Shown here: piece after piece, positions 1-6,761 of the stretch
Numbering within the stretch: position 1 is the first letter of the stretch
Layout of the letters: the number at the start of each line of letters is the position of its first letter
Source of the DNA: Bacteroidota bacterium
Lineage (GTDB): Bacteria > Bacteroidota > Bacteroidia > Sphingobacteriales > Sphingobacteriaceae
Length of the DNA stretch: 11,315 nucleotides
Direction of reading: 5' to 3'
Assembly: GCA_013288465.1 (NCBI GenBank)
Contig: JABDBT010000079.1
Span: forward strand, 1-11,315
Notes under the pieces: generated by a model
What the model was told of the DNA's origin: nothing
The model's input: only the letters and a program-made list of their open reading frames with translations
Database searches by the model: none
Position numbers and translations under genes: made by a program

Positions 1-1159
1 GGCTGCTATCCAAAACGTCCGATATAATATAGGGCAGGTCTTCTTTGGTTACCGTTTCTTTCTTGTCGCCCAATTCAATAACACGCTGGGTAACACGCTT
101 CAGGTCGGCATCATTTAGTTTTAAGCCCAACTCTTGCAAATTTTTTTCAATGTTTGCCTTACCCGATGTTTTCCCCAAAGCGTATTTACGCTTGCGGCCA
201 AAACGTTCGGGTAACAAGTCGTTAAAGTACAGGTTATTTTTATTGTCACCATCAGCATGGATACCTGCGGTTTGGGTAAACACATTGTCGCCAACAACAG
301 GTTTATTGGTTGGTATCCTTATTCCCGAAAATGCTTCAACCAGTTTGCTAACCGAGTAAATGGCTGATTCCTTTATGCGTATTTCAACCTCGGGCGTGAA
401 ATCATTAATTACGGCAACCACGCTGGCCAATGCTGCATTGCCTGCACGTTCACCCATACCGTTTACGGTTAAGTGTAAACCATTTACGCCCGCTTTTACG
501 GCTTCTAATACGTTAGCTGTACCCAGGTCATAATCATTGTGGGCATGATAGTCAAAATGGGTTTCCGGGTATTTTAAACGGATCTTCTTCAGAAAGTCAG
601 CTGTTTCGGCGGGGGTTAATACACCCAATGTATCGGGTAGCAGTATTCGCTTTATCGGTTGGGTAACCAGGAAGTCGAGAAATTCAAACACATACTCAGG
701 CGAATGGCGCATACCATTGCTCCAGTCTTCCAGATAGACGTTGGTGGCAATGCCTTTGCTTTCGGCCAGGGCTATTACCTGTGCAATTTCGGTAAAATGC
801 TGTTCAGCTGTTTTTTTAAGCTGATGAATGAGGTGGTTTAATGAGCCCTTGGTTAACAAATTTTGAACCTTTGCACCGGTTTTTAACATCCAGTCAATAG
901 ATACGCCGTTATCAACAAAAGTCAATACTTCTATTTTATCGGCATATCCGTTAGCTTCTGCCCAGGTTAAAATAGCTTCAACCGCCTTAAATTCGCCATC
1001 AGATACCCGTGCCGAAGCAATCTCAACCCTATCTACATTCAGTTCTTCGAGCAATAACTGGGTTATAGTTAACTTTTCTGAAACGGAAAAAGATACCCCC
1101 GATGTTTGTTCCCCATCGCGGAGCGTAGTGTCCATTATCTCTATTTTCCTTCGTTCCAT
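1..1159 (-). CDS. Second isopropylmalate synthase / citramalate synthase family enzyme (partial, C-terminus beyond left edge)
   Basis: The frame is open from the ATG at 1159 to the left edge (386 codons), so the 3' end is missing. It is a DRE-TIM metallolyase that condenses a 2-keto acid with acetyl-CoA. Visible motifs are DTTLRDGEQ at residues 10-18, HAHND at 205-209 (metal ligands), NGMGERAGN at 233-241 and GIHADGDNKNNLY at 299-311. The barrel and the linker helices (about 312-386) are present. Any C-terminal leucine- or isoleucine-binding regulatory domain would lie outside the window. It is clearly divergent from the leuA at 3363-4547: where LeuA has [11 protein letters not shown], this protein has TAGIHADGDNK. 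Bacteroidota homologues are usually annotated as an alpha-isopropylmalate synthase regulatory domain protein or as citramalate synthase, and which substrate (2-ketoisovalerate or pyruvate) it uses cannot be settled here. I chose the ATG at 1159; a second in-frame ATG at 1135 would start directly at the DTTLRDGEQ motif. The 90-bp gap to leuD is filled by repeats. Confidence 0.9.
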   Translation of the reverse strand, partial: MERRKIEIMDTTLRDGEQTSGVSFSVSEKLTITQLLLEELNVDRVEIASARVSDGEFKAVEAILTWAEANGYADKIEVLTFVDNGVSIDWMLKTGAKVQNLLTKGSLNHLIHQLKKTAEQHFTEIAQVIALAESKGIATNVYLEDWSNGMRHSPEYVFEFLDFLVTQPIKRILLPDTLGVLTPAETADFLKKIRLKYPETHFDYHAHNDYDLGTANVLEAVKAGVNGLHLTVNGMGERAGNAALASVVAVINDFTPEVEIRIKESAIYSVSKLVEAFSGIRIPTNKPVVGDNVFTQTAGIHADGDNKNNLYFNDLLPERFGRKRKYALGKTSGKANIEKNLQELGLKLNDADLKRVTQRVIELGDKKETVTKEDLPYIISDVLDSS

Positions 1160-1164
1160 GTGTA

Positions 1165-1245
1165 GGTTGATTAGGTTGATTAAGTTGATTGGGTGAGTAG
1201 CTGGTTTTAACCACTCACTTACTCACCCAATCAACCACTCACTTA
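1165..1245. repeat. Palindromic/tandem repeat cluster between leuD and the second synthase
   Basis: A perfect 16-bp inverted repeat, GTTGATTGGGTGAGTA at 1184-1199 and its reverse complement at 1220-1235, encloses a 20-nt loop that holds a smaller hairpin (TGGT/ACCA at 1202-1213). The 13-mer AACCACTCACTTA occurs twice, at 1209-1221 and 1233-1245. On the other side, three 9-bp tandem units related to GGTTGATTA lie at 1165-1173, 1174-1182 and 1183-1191. Together they fill nearly the whole gap, and the tandem units end only about 5 bp upstream of the start codon at 1159. The transcript should form a long hairpin just upstream of that gene. There is no T-run after the stem, so a terminator is not favoured. 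The structure is seen directly; an effect on expression is inference. Confidence 0.9.
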
Positions 1246-1249
1246 AAAA

Positions 1250-1846
1250 TTAAAGCGGTAAGTTCAATGCAAACTCCTCAATTTCGGGTTTAATGCTTTG
1301 CAGGTAATCAATATCATCAAAGCCATTCAGCATATTATCTTTTTTGTATGGGCTGATATCAAATGTTTCTTTTTGGCCTGTTGCTAACAATGTTATGGTT
1401 TGGTAGGATAAGTTTACCTCCAGTTCTGTTTCGGGATCAGCATGAATTGCAGCAAATATCTTTTCAGAAAACTCAGGACTAACCTGCACCGGCAACACGC
1501 CAATGTTTAAGCAATTGTTCCTGAAAATATCAGCAAAAAAGCTGGATACAACGCATCTGAACCCATAATCATAAACTGCCCATGCCGCATGTTCGCGCGA
1601 AGAGCCCGAGCCAAAGTTTTTACCGCCAACCAATATTTTGCCGCTGTAAATGGGGTTGTTTAATACAAAATCCTTTTTAGGCGTATTGTCCGGGTTATAT
1701 CTCCAGTCGCGGAAAAGGTTATCGCCAAATCCAACGCGCTCTGTCGCTTTTAAAAAGCGGGCAGGTATCAATTGGTCGGTATCCACATTTTCTATCGGAA
1801 GCGGAACCGCGGTGCTTCTTAGTATGTTAAATTTATCGTAAGCCAT
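1250..1846 (-). CDS. leuD: 3-isopropylmalate dehydratase small subunit (LeuD)
   Basis: The small subunit of isopropylmalate isomerase acts with LeuC to convert 2-isopropylmalate to 3-isopropylmalate via isopropylmaleate in the cytoplasm. The 198-residue length matches the family (about 200). Diagnostic segments are DTDQLIPARFLK at residues 22-33, NFGSGSSREHAAWA at 77-90 (substrate-binding swivelling domain loop) and SSFFADIFRNNCLNIG at 101-116. The start is the ATG at 1846, giving MAYDKFNILRS. The frame stays open to an ATG at 1954, but those 36 extra codons come from intergenic repeats and overlap the 3' end of leuC, so they are rejected. The gene is 91 bp downstream of leuC. If the second synthase makes citramalate, the same LeuCD pair would probably also isomerise citramalate for isoleucine synthesis, as in known citramalate pathways. 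Confidence 0.97.
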   Translation of the reverse strand: MAYDKFNILRSTAVPLPIENVDTDQLIPARFLKATERVGFGDNLFRDWRYNPDNTPKKDFVLNNPIYSGKILVGGKNFGSGSSREHAAWAVYDYGFRCVVSSFFADIFRNNCLNIGVLPVQVSPEFSEKIFAAIHADPETELEVNLSYQTITLLATGQKETFDISPYKKDNMLNGFDDIDYLQSIKPEIEEFALNLPL

Positions 1847-1858
1847 GTTATTATTTTT

Positions 1859-1896
1859 TTGATTCCACTGATGATTTTTGATTTCACCGATGACTT
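1859..1896. repeat. Two 19-bp tandem units (TTGATTNCACYGATG type) between leuC and leuD
   Basis: Two adjacent 19-bp units, 1859-1877 and 1878-1896, agree at 16 of 19 positions with core TTGATTYCACYGATGA. The same core, with the same 19-bp period, occurs at 5442-5479 between ilvC and the methyltransferase. This marks a dispersed family. On the minus strand it reads ATCGGTGAAATC / ATCAGTGGAATC. It ends about 12 bp from the leuD start codon at 1846. Function unknown. Confidence 0.85.
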
Positions 1897-1904
1897 TTTT
1901 TTGC

Positions 1905-1933
1905 CTAATCTCTAATCTCCAGCCTCTAATCTC
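1905..1933. repeat. Short direct repeats CTAATCTC next to the leuC stop
   Basis: The 8-mer CTAATCTC occurs three times, starting at 1905, 1912 and 1926; the first two overlap by one base. The minus strand reads GAGATTAG. The cluster lies a few bases after the leuC stop codon (1938-1940) and next to the 19-bp tandem units. Together the two repeat types account for most of the 91-bp leuC-leuD gap. Confidence 0.7.
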
Positions 1934-1937
1934 TTCC

Positions 1938-3344
1938 CTAAACCAATTCTTCAATTAACGTTCTTGGGTCGGTAACTACGCCGGTTACGGCAGCAGCGGC
2001 AGCAACTAAGGGGCTGGCCAGCATGGTCCGTGAACCGGGGCCCTGTCTTCCTTCAAAGTTCCTGTTTGATGTGCTTACCGCATATTTACCGGCTGGCACC
2101 TTATCGTCATTCATTGCTAAACAAGCCGAGCAACCCGGCTGGCGTAATGAAAAACCGGCTTCGGTTAAAATATCCAGTAAACCTTCTTCTTTTATCTGCG
2201 CTTCAACAATGTGCGATCCCGGTACTAACCATGCCGTAACATTATCTGCCTTGTGCCTGCCTTTTACCAACGAGGTAAATGCCCTGAAATCTTCAATACG
2301 GCCATTGGTACAGCTGCCCACAAAAACATAATCTACCGGTTTACCAATCATCGAATCGCCCTCATGGAAACCCATATAACCTAACGATTTCTCATAAGTG
2401 GCTGCACCGCCTTCAACTTGTTCAGCGTCCGGAATTTCATGCGAAATACCCATCCCCATACCCGGGTTTGTTCCGTAGGTGATCATCGGTTCAATAGCCG
2501 AACCATCAAATGTTAATTCTTTATCAAAAACAGCACCTGCATCGGTTTTTAATGTTTTGTAATAAGCTAATGCTTTATCCCAGGCTTCGCCTTTAGGGCT
2601 AAACTCACGGCCTTTTACATAATTTATGGTAGTTTCATCGGGGGCAATCATACCACCACGTGCACCCATTTCAATACTTAGGTTACAAACCGTCATGCGG
2701 CCTTCCATGGTCATGTTTTCAAAAACATCACCGGCGTATTCAACAAAATAGCCTGTAGCACCCGACGTTGTTAATTGAGAGATGATGAACAAAGCCACAT
2801 CTTTAGGTGTAACAGCCTTGCCTAATTTGCCATTGATATTAATGCGCATTTTTTTAGGTTTTGGTTGCATGATACATTGGGTAGCCAACACCATTTCAAC
2901 CTCCGACGTACCGATACCAAAAGCGATAGCGCCAAATGCACCGTGCGTAGAGGTATGTGAGTCGCCGCAAACAATGGTTGCGCCGGGTTGGGTAATACCA
3001 TATTCGGGCCCTACAACGTGTACGATACCATTTTTTTGATGGCCCAGCCCCCAGTGACTAATGCCGTACTCGGCTGAGTTTGATTCCAGCATTTGTAACT
3101 GGTTAGCCGAAAGTGGGTCGGCAACGGGCTTGTCCTGGTTAATAGTTGGCGTATTATGATCGGCAGTAGCAAACGTACGCTCGGGATATAAAACTTTTGT
3201 TCCCCTGCTCTTTAATCCTAAAAAGGCTACCGGGCTGGTAACTTCGTGTATAAGGTGACGGTCGATAAAAAGCACATCAGGGCCTCCTTCAATTTTACGC
3301 ACTACGTGTGTATCCCACACCTTATCAAATAATGTCTTGCTCAT
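1938..3344 (-). CDS. leuC: 3-isopropylmalate dehydratase large subunit (LeuC)
   Basis: An aconitase-superfamily [4Fe-4S] hydro-lyase and the large subunit of isopropylmalate isomerase. It has 468 residues, full length against about 466 for E. coli LeuC. The three cluster ligands are visible: C345 in [12 protein letters not shown], and C405 and C408 in [10 protein letters not shown]. Other family segments are [20 protein letters not shown] (126-145), [11 protein letters not shown] (146-156) and [17 protein letters not shown] near the C-terminus, the last carrying substrate-contact residues. The start ATG at 3344 gives [13 protein letters not shown], the usual N-terminus. Only 18 bp separate it from the leuA stop, the tightest junction in the cluster, which supports co-transcription and perhaps translational coupling. 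Upstream is a purine-rich AAAGAAAG stretch rather than a clear Shine-Dalgarno site. Confidence 0.98.
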   Translation of the reverse strand: MSKTLFDKVWDTHVVRKIEGGPDVLFIDRHLIHEVTSPVAFLGLKSRGTKVLYPERTFATADHNTPTINQDKPVADPLSANQLQMLESNSAEYGISHWGLGHQKNGIVHVVGPEYGITQPGATIVCGDSHTSTHGAFGAIAFGIGTSEVEMVLATQCIMQPKPKKMRININGKLGKAVTPKDVALFIISQLTTSGATGYFVEYAGDVFENMTMEGRMTVCNLSIEMGARGGMIAPDETTINYVKGREFSPKGEAWDKALAYYKTLKTDAGAVFDKELTFDGSAIEPMITYGTNPGMGMGISHEIPDAEQVEGGAATYEKSLGYMGFHEGDSMIGKPVDYVFVGSCTNGRIEDFRAFTSLVKGRHKADNVTAWLVPGSHIVEAQIKEEGLLDILTEAGFSLRQPGCSACLAMNDDKVPAGKYAVSTSNRNFEGRQGPGSRTMLASPLVAAAAAVTGVVTDPRTLIEELV

Positions 3345-3362
3345 TTTTAACTTTCTTTTTAT

Positions 3363-4547
3363 TTATCCTTTTTGCAATGATTGGACATACACATTGTCGC
3401 CGGTCATCAGCAATAAAAGGTCATCATCAGTAATATCTAATTTGTTGTCGGCTAAGGTAAGGAAGCGGTGATAAGCATCGCCCAATTCTGTTTTACCCAA
3501 GTTATAGCCTAAACGTTCTAAATGGAATTTTAAAGCATGCCTGCCGCTGCGTGCGGTAAGCACGATACTGGCGTTTGGAAAACCAACATCCTCGGGCCTG
3601 ATAATTTCATAATTTTCGCGGTTCTTCAAAAAACCATCCTGGTGGATGCCCGAGCTATGCGCGAAGGCGTTGCTGCCTACAATGGCTTTGTTTGGCTGTA
3701 CGATCATACGCATTTGCGTACTTACCAGGTGGCTCAACTCATAAAAGTTTTTAGCGTTGATGTTGGTATGCAAGCCCAGGTTTTGGTGGGTTTTCAGGAT
3801 CATGACGACCTCTTCGATAGAGGTATTGCCTGCACGTTCGCCTATGCCATTAATGGTGCCTTCTATCTGGCGTGCGCCATTTTGCAGCCCTGCTACTGAG
3901 TTTGCAGTAGCCAAACCCAAATCATTGTGGCAATGCACAGATATAATGGCATTGTCGATATTCTTTACATTATCTTTCAAGAATTTGATCTTGCTGCCAT
4001 ATTGGTCAGGCAGGCAATAACCATTGGTATCGGGTATATTAACAACTGTAGCCCCGGCTGCTATTACCGCTTCAATCATTTTTGCTAAAAACTCAACGTC
4101 GGCACGGCCGGCATCCTCAGCATAAAACTCAATATCTTCAACAGACTTCTTGGCATATTTTACCGCGCTCACGGCGCGTTCCAATATTTCTTCGCGGGTG
4201 CTGTTAAACTTATGCTTGATATGCATATCAGAAGCCCCTATACCGGTATGTATGCGCGGGTGCTTTGCATATTGCAATGATTCTACAGCTACATCAATGT
4301 CGCCTTTGTTGGCACGGGTAAGCGCGCAAACAACAGGGTTACGTACAGCTTTAGATATTTCTACAACACTTTGAAAGTCGCCCGGGCTTGATATAGGGAA
4401 ACCTGCTTCAATAATGTCCACGCCCAATGACTCCAGTTCACGGGCAATCTCAATTTTTTCGGGGGTTGTTAACTGGCAGCCCGGTACCTGCTCGCCATCG
4501 CGAAGCGTGGTATCAAAAACATAAACGCGGTTGGGATCGTGTAACAT
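3363..4547 (-). CDS. leuA: 2-isopropylmalate synthase, short form without regulatory domain (LeuA)
   Basis: This enzyme condenses acetyl-CoA with 2-ketoisovalerate to 2-isopropylmalate, the committed step of leucine synthesis. Key motifs are [17 protein letters not shown] at residues 11-27, HCHND at 205-209 (metal-binding histidines), [11 protein letters not shown] at 233-243 and [11 protein letters not shown] at 298-308. At 394 residues it covers the TIM barrel and the linker subdomains. It lacks the roughly 120-residue C-terminal domain that binds leucine in classical LeuA (about 520 residues), and no frameshift or remnant of it is visible before leuC, which starts 18 bp later. It is probably a natural short form, and leucine feedback may depend on other means. 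NeuB- or homocitrate-type functions are unlikely given the operon. The start ATG at 4547 lies just after a repeat-rich gap. Confidence 0.95.
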   Translation of the reverse strand: MLHDPNRVYVFDTTLRDGEQVPGCQLTTPEKIEIARELESLGVDIIEAGFPISSPGDFQSVVEISKAVRNPVVCALTRANKGDIDVAVESLQYAKHPRIHTGIGASDMHIKHKFNSTREEILERAVSAVKYAKKSVEDIEFYAEDAGRADVEFLAKMIEAVIAAGATVVNIPDTNGYCLPDQYGSKIKFLKDNVKNIDNAIISVHCHNDLGLATANSVAGLQNGARQIEGTINGIGERAGNTSIEEVVMILKTHQNLGLHTNINAKNFYELSHLVSTQMRMIVQPNKAIVGSNAFAHSSGIHQDGFLKNRENYEIIRPEDVGFPNASIVLTARSGRHALKFHLERLGYNLGKTELGDAYHRFLTLADNKLDITDDDLLLLMTGDNVYVQSLQKG

Positions 4548-4556
4548 AATCTTTTT

Positions 4557-4682
4557 AGATTTGAGATGTTAGATATGAGATTTGAGACTCTTACCTATCA
4601 TCGGTTAATGCTTATTTGTATTCTCTAATTAAGAGAAATAATGATTCGAAATATAAAATCTCAAATCTCACTTCTCAAATCT
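4557..4682. repeat. AGATTTGAGA inverted-repeat element between the methyltransferase and leuA
   Basis: TGAGATTTGAGA at 4576-4587 is the exact reverse complement of 4659-4670. AGATTTGAGA at 4557-4566 is the exact reverse complement of 4673-4682. The pairs are nested, so the region can fold into a long imperfect stem with a 71-nt apex that contains a further hairpin (TTCTCT/AGAGAA at 4621-4637). The right end overlaps the last codons and the TGA stop of the methyltransferase (4675-4677). It fills the 127-bp gap almost completely. There is no terminator-like T-run. The palindrome is seen directly; membership of a dispersed family is recalled from related genomes and not verified. Confidence 0.88.
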
Positions 4683-5433
4683 CTTTTACTGCTATAAATC
4701 TTAATCTTTTATAATCAGCGTACCAATTGCCGTCTTCGTTATAATAAGGTTCAAGCAAATCGGTTATCTCTGTTAATATTTGTTGTTTTTTGGTTTCGGC
4801 AATACCCTCAAAATAGGTTGGGCCAAACATATTAAGCCATTTGGTTACGCCTGCGCGTCCATCCTGCAACAAGGTTTTGCGGTCAAAATGAACCGCGAAT
4901 GTTACCCTGAAACCGGCTGCTTCCAGTTTGCCGGTATATTCGCCTAATGAAGGGAAATACCAGGGCCTTTTGGCGCCCAAATTACTGTAGCCATGCTTTT
5001 CCAATACCTGTTGGGTAGCGGCTATCATGTGCGCCATATTGCCTTTGCCACCCATTTCGGCAACAAAACGGCCGCCGGGTTTAAGGTTATTGTAAACGCA
5101 TTTGATAACCTCATCTGCCTCATGTATCCAATGCAGGGCAGCGTTGGAGAATACGGCATCAAACGGTTCATCAAAATGAAAATCAGCGCCATTAGCAACC
5201 TCGAAATTAACTTCCGGGTGGGCCGATGCAGCCCGTTCAATCATTTCTGCCGAAGCATCAATTCCGGTTACATTAGCGCCAAGTTTTTGTATCTCGCTTG
5301 TTAAATGACCCGTACCGCATCCCAGGTCGAGCACACGCTCGCCCGGTTTTACTTCCAGCAAGTCAAGCACACTTTCGCCGTATTGAAATACGAAAGCGTG
5401 TTTGTCGTCATATAATTCAGCGTTCCACTTCAT
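4675..5433 (-). CDS. Class I SAM-dependent methyltransferase, trans-aconitate methyltransferase-like
   Basis: The 252-residue protein has a Rossmann-type SAM fold. Motif I is VLDLGCGTG (34-42), the acidic ribose-binding residue is D59 in GIDAS, and the post-I region is FDAVFSNAALHWI (91-103) followed by LKPGGRFVAEM (117-127). The N-terminus (WNAELY), the SNAALHWI segment and the C-terminal LLEPYY...YKRLRFIA pattern resemble, from memory, E. coli Tam, which methylates trans-aconitate. The yeast relative Tmt1 methylates 3-isopropylmalate, a leucine-pathway intermediate. That makes the position between ilvC and leuA suggestive, but the substrate here is inference; another small acid or an unrelated role is possible. 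No signal peptide or membrane segment is seen, so it is cytoplasmic. The TGA stop lies inside a palindromic repeat, and tandem repeats precede the start. Class I methyltransferase is near certain; Tam-like about 0.6. Confidence 0.9.
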   Translation of the reverse strand: MKWNAELYDDKHAFVFQYGESVLDLLEVKPGERVLDLGCGTGHLTSEIQKLGANVTGIDASAEMIERAASAHPEVNFEVANGADFHFDEPFDAVFSNAALHWIHEADEVIKCVYNNLKPGGRFVAEMGGKGNMAHMIAATQQVLEKHGYSNLGAKRPWYFPSLGEYTGKLEAAGFRVTFAVHFDRKTLLQDGRAGVTKWLNMFGPTYFEGIAETKKQQILTEITDLLEPYYNEDGNWYADYKRLRFIAVKEI

Positions 5434-5441
5434 TTTTACTT

Positions 5442-5479
5442 TTGATTACACCGATGGGTTTTGATTACACCGATTTTAA
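5442..5479. repeat. Two 19-bp tandem units (TTGATTACACCGAT) upstream of the methyltransferase
   Basis: TTGATTACACCGAT occurs at 5442-5455 and 5461-5474, with a 19-bp period. It shares its core and period with the pair at 1859-1896. It ends 8 bp upstream of the methyltransferase start codon (5433), so it forms most of that gene's 5' leader if the operon is processed or internally started. Confidence 0.88.
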
Positions 5480-5540
5480 GTAGCAGCGGCAGTAGCGGTA
5501 GCAGTTTTATTTTCGCTGCTACTGCTACCGCAACTGCCAC
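5480..5540. repeat. GC-rich GTAGCAG imperfect palindrome after ilvC
   Basis: Two 25-nt arms, 5480-5504 and 5516-5540, are reverse complements at 20 of 25 positions around an 11-nt AT-rich loop (5505-5515). The arms are built of GTAGCAG / GGCAGTAG-type triplet-like repeats. The structure sits 4 bp after the ilvC stop codon (5545-5547) and would form a strong RNA hairpin. The minus strand has no U-run after it, so it is not a canonical terminator. It may stabilise the upstream transcript end or cause partial attenuation (inference). Confidence 0.85.
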
Positions 5541-5544
5541 TAAC

Positions 5545-6603
5545 TTATGCTTCTACAGCCTGGTTCTCCGGCCTCAAACTGCGTACAGTTTTACCTGCGC
5601 GCCATAATTCGCTGTCGCGTAGTTCAGCTAATTCCGCATCTAATTTTTCGCGGTAATCAGGCTGGCTGTTTGAGTCGATAGAGCGTTGTGACTCTTTACC
5701 TGTAGCTACGCTATCGTATAATTCTTCAAATACAGGTTTGGTAGCATCACGGAATTTTTTCCACCAATCCAAAGCGCCGCGTTGTGCTGTGGTTGAGCAA
5801 TTGGCATACATCCAATCCATACCGTTTTCGGCAACCAATGGCATTAATGATTGGGTCAACTCTTCAACAGTTTCGTTAAACGACTCAGAAGGAGAGTGGC
5901 CCTTGCTGCGTAATACATCATATTGCGCTGCAAAAATGCCCTGGATACAACCCATCAGCGTACCACGCTCGCCGGTTAAGTCACTATATACTTCTTTCTT
6001 GAAATCGGTTTCAAACAGGTAACCACTGCCTACAGCTATACCCAATGAGATAACGCGCTCAAAAGCTTTGCCTGTTGCATCCTGGAAGATTGCGTAGCTT
6101 GAATTTAAGCCACGGCCCTGTAAAAACATACGGCGTAATGATGTGCCCGATCCTTTAGGGGCAACTAAAAATACGTCAACATCCGCAGGAGGAACAATGC
6201 CTGTTTGTTCTTTAAAAGTAATGCCAAAGCCGTGAGAGAAATACAAAGCTTTGCCCGGTGTTAAATGTTTTTTAACGGTTGGCCATAAAGCAATTTGTGC
6301 CGCATCGCTCAATAAATAGCAAATTACGGTTCCTCTTTCCAATGCTTCTTCAATTTCAAAAAGCGTTTCGCCGGGTACAAAGCCATCGCTGATAGCCTTA
6401 TCCCATGTTTTTGAATTTTTACGCTGGCCAACAATTACGTTGATGCCATTGTCTTTTTGATTTAGCGCCTGCCCAGGGCCCTGAACGCCATAGCCTATAA
6501 CTGCTACAACTTCATTTTTTAACACGTCCTGTGCTTTTGATAAAGGGAACTCCTCGCGGGTTACTACATTTTCTTCACTGCCGCCGAAATTTAATTTTGC
6601 CAT
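5545..6603 (-). CDS. ilvC: Ketol-acid reductoisomerase (NADP+) (IlvC)
   Basis: KARI converts 2-acetolactate or 2-aceto-2-hydroxybutyrate to the dihydroxy acid, using NADPH and Mg2+. The Rossmann motif is GYGVQGPG (37-44). The loop GQRKNSKTWDKA (59-70), with basic R61/K62 and S64, suits NADPH. The C-terminal knotted domain shows the metal and catalytic residues D208 and E212 (YSDLTGERGTLMG), E244 and E248 (NETVEELTQSL), and S270 (NCSTTAQRGALDWW). At 352 residues it is close to short class I enzymes. The middle and C-terminal part (GLNSSYAIFQDATGKA, NSQPDYREKL, LRPENQ) resembles, from memory, mature fungal Ilv5 more than E. coli IlvC, as seen in Bacteroidota. The start ATG at 6603 gives MAKLNFGGSEENV. 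It is separated from ilvN by a 158-bp repeat-filled gap. Confidence 0.98.
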   Translation of the reverse strand: MAKLNFGGSEENVVTREEFPLSKAQDVLKNEVVAVIGYGVQGPGQALNQKDNGINVIVGQRKNSKTWDKAISDGFVPGETLFEIEEALERGTVICYLLSDAAQIALWPTVKKHLTPGKALYFSHGFGITFKEQTGIVPPADVDVFLVAPKGSGTSLRRMFLQGRGLNSSYAIFQDATGKAFERVISLGIAVGSGYLFETDFKKEVYSDLTGERGTLMGCIQGIFAAQYDVLRSKGHSPSESFNETVEELTQSLMPLVAENGMDWMYANCSTTAQRGALDWWKKFRDATKPVFEELYDSVATGKESQRSIDSNSQPDYREKLDAELAELRDSELWRAGKTVRSLRPENQAVEA

Positions 6604-6640
6604 TGTTTTTTTGTTTTTCTTTTACTGTTTGTTATGTTGT

Positions 6641-6759
6641 ACGTGATACGTTTTACGTCGTACGTTCTTTTTTTATGGTTGCACGTTTTACGTCGTACAT
6701 TTTTTGTTTTCTCATTTATAATTTATACGTATAACGTACTACGTCAAACGTATAACCTT
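6641..6759. repeat. TACGT-rich palindromic element, copy 1 (between ilvN and ilvC)
   Basis: The 16-mer ACGTTTTACGTCGTAC occurs twice, at 6648-6663 and 6683-6698. It is followed by a T-rich middle and a right half at 6726-6759 beginning TACGTATAACGTAC. The right half reads as an imperfect reverse complement of the left, so the element can fold. The right half matches 9281-9314 at 32 of 34 positions, and the left half and T-rich middle also match copy 2 closely. It fills most of the 158-bp ilvN-ilvC gap and ends 2 bp from the ilvN stop. No ORF or transposase is present, so it is non-autonomous. Confidence 0.9.
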
Positions 6760-6761
6760 TA

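Noticed and set aside
1029..1214. 61-codon minus-strand reading frame
   Set aside because: It lies out of frame over the start of the second synthase, and its first codons come from the tandem/palindromic repeat. It has no recognisable domain.
1165..1245. CRISPR-like repeat array
   Set aside because: The units are short (9-16 bp), mixed direct and inverted, without regular spacers and without cas genes.
1847..1954. 36-residue N-terminal extension of LeuD in the same frame
   Set aside because: It is composed of intergenic repeats, overlaps the leuC end, and is followed by the family-typical MAYDKFNILRS start at 1846.
5480..5540. Rho-independent terminator after ilvC
   Set aside because: The stem is strong, but no T-run follows it on the minus strand and the downstream genes belong to the same pathway. 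Treated as a repeat hairpin.
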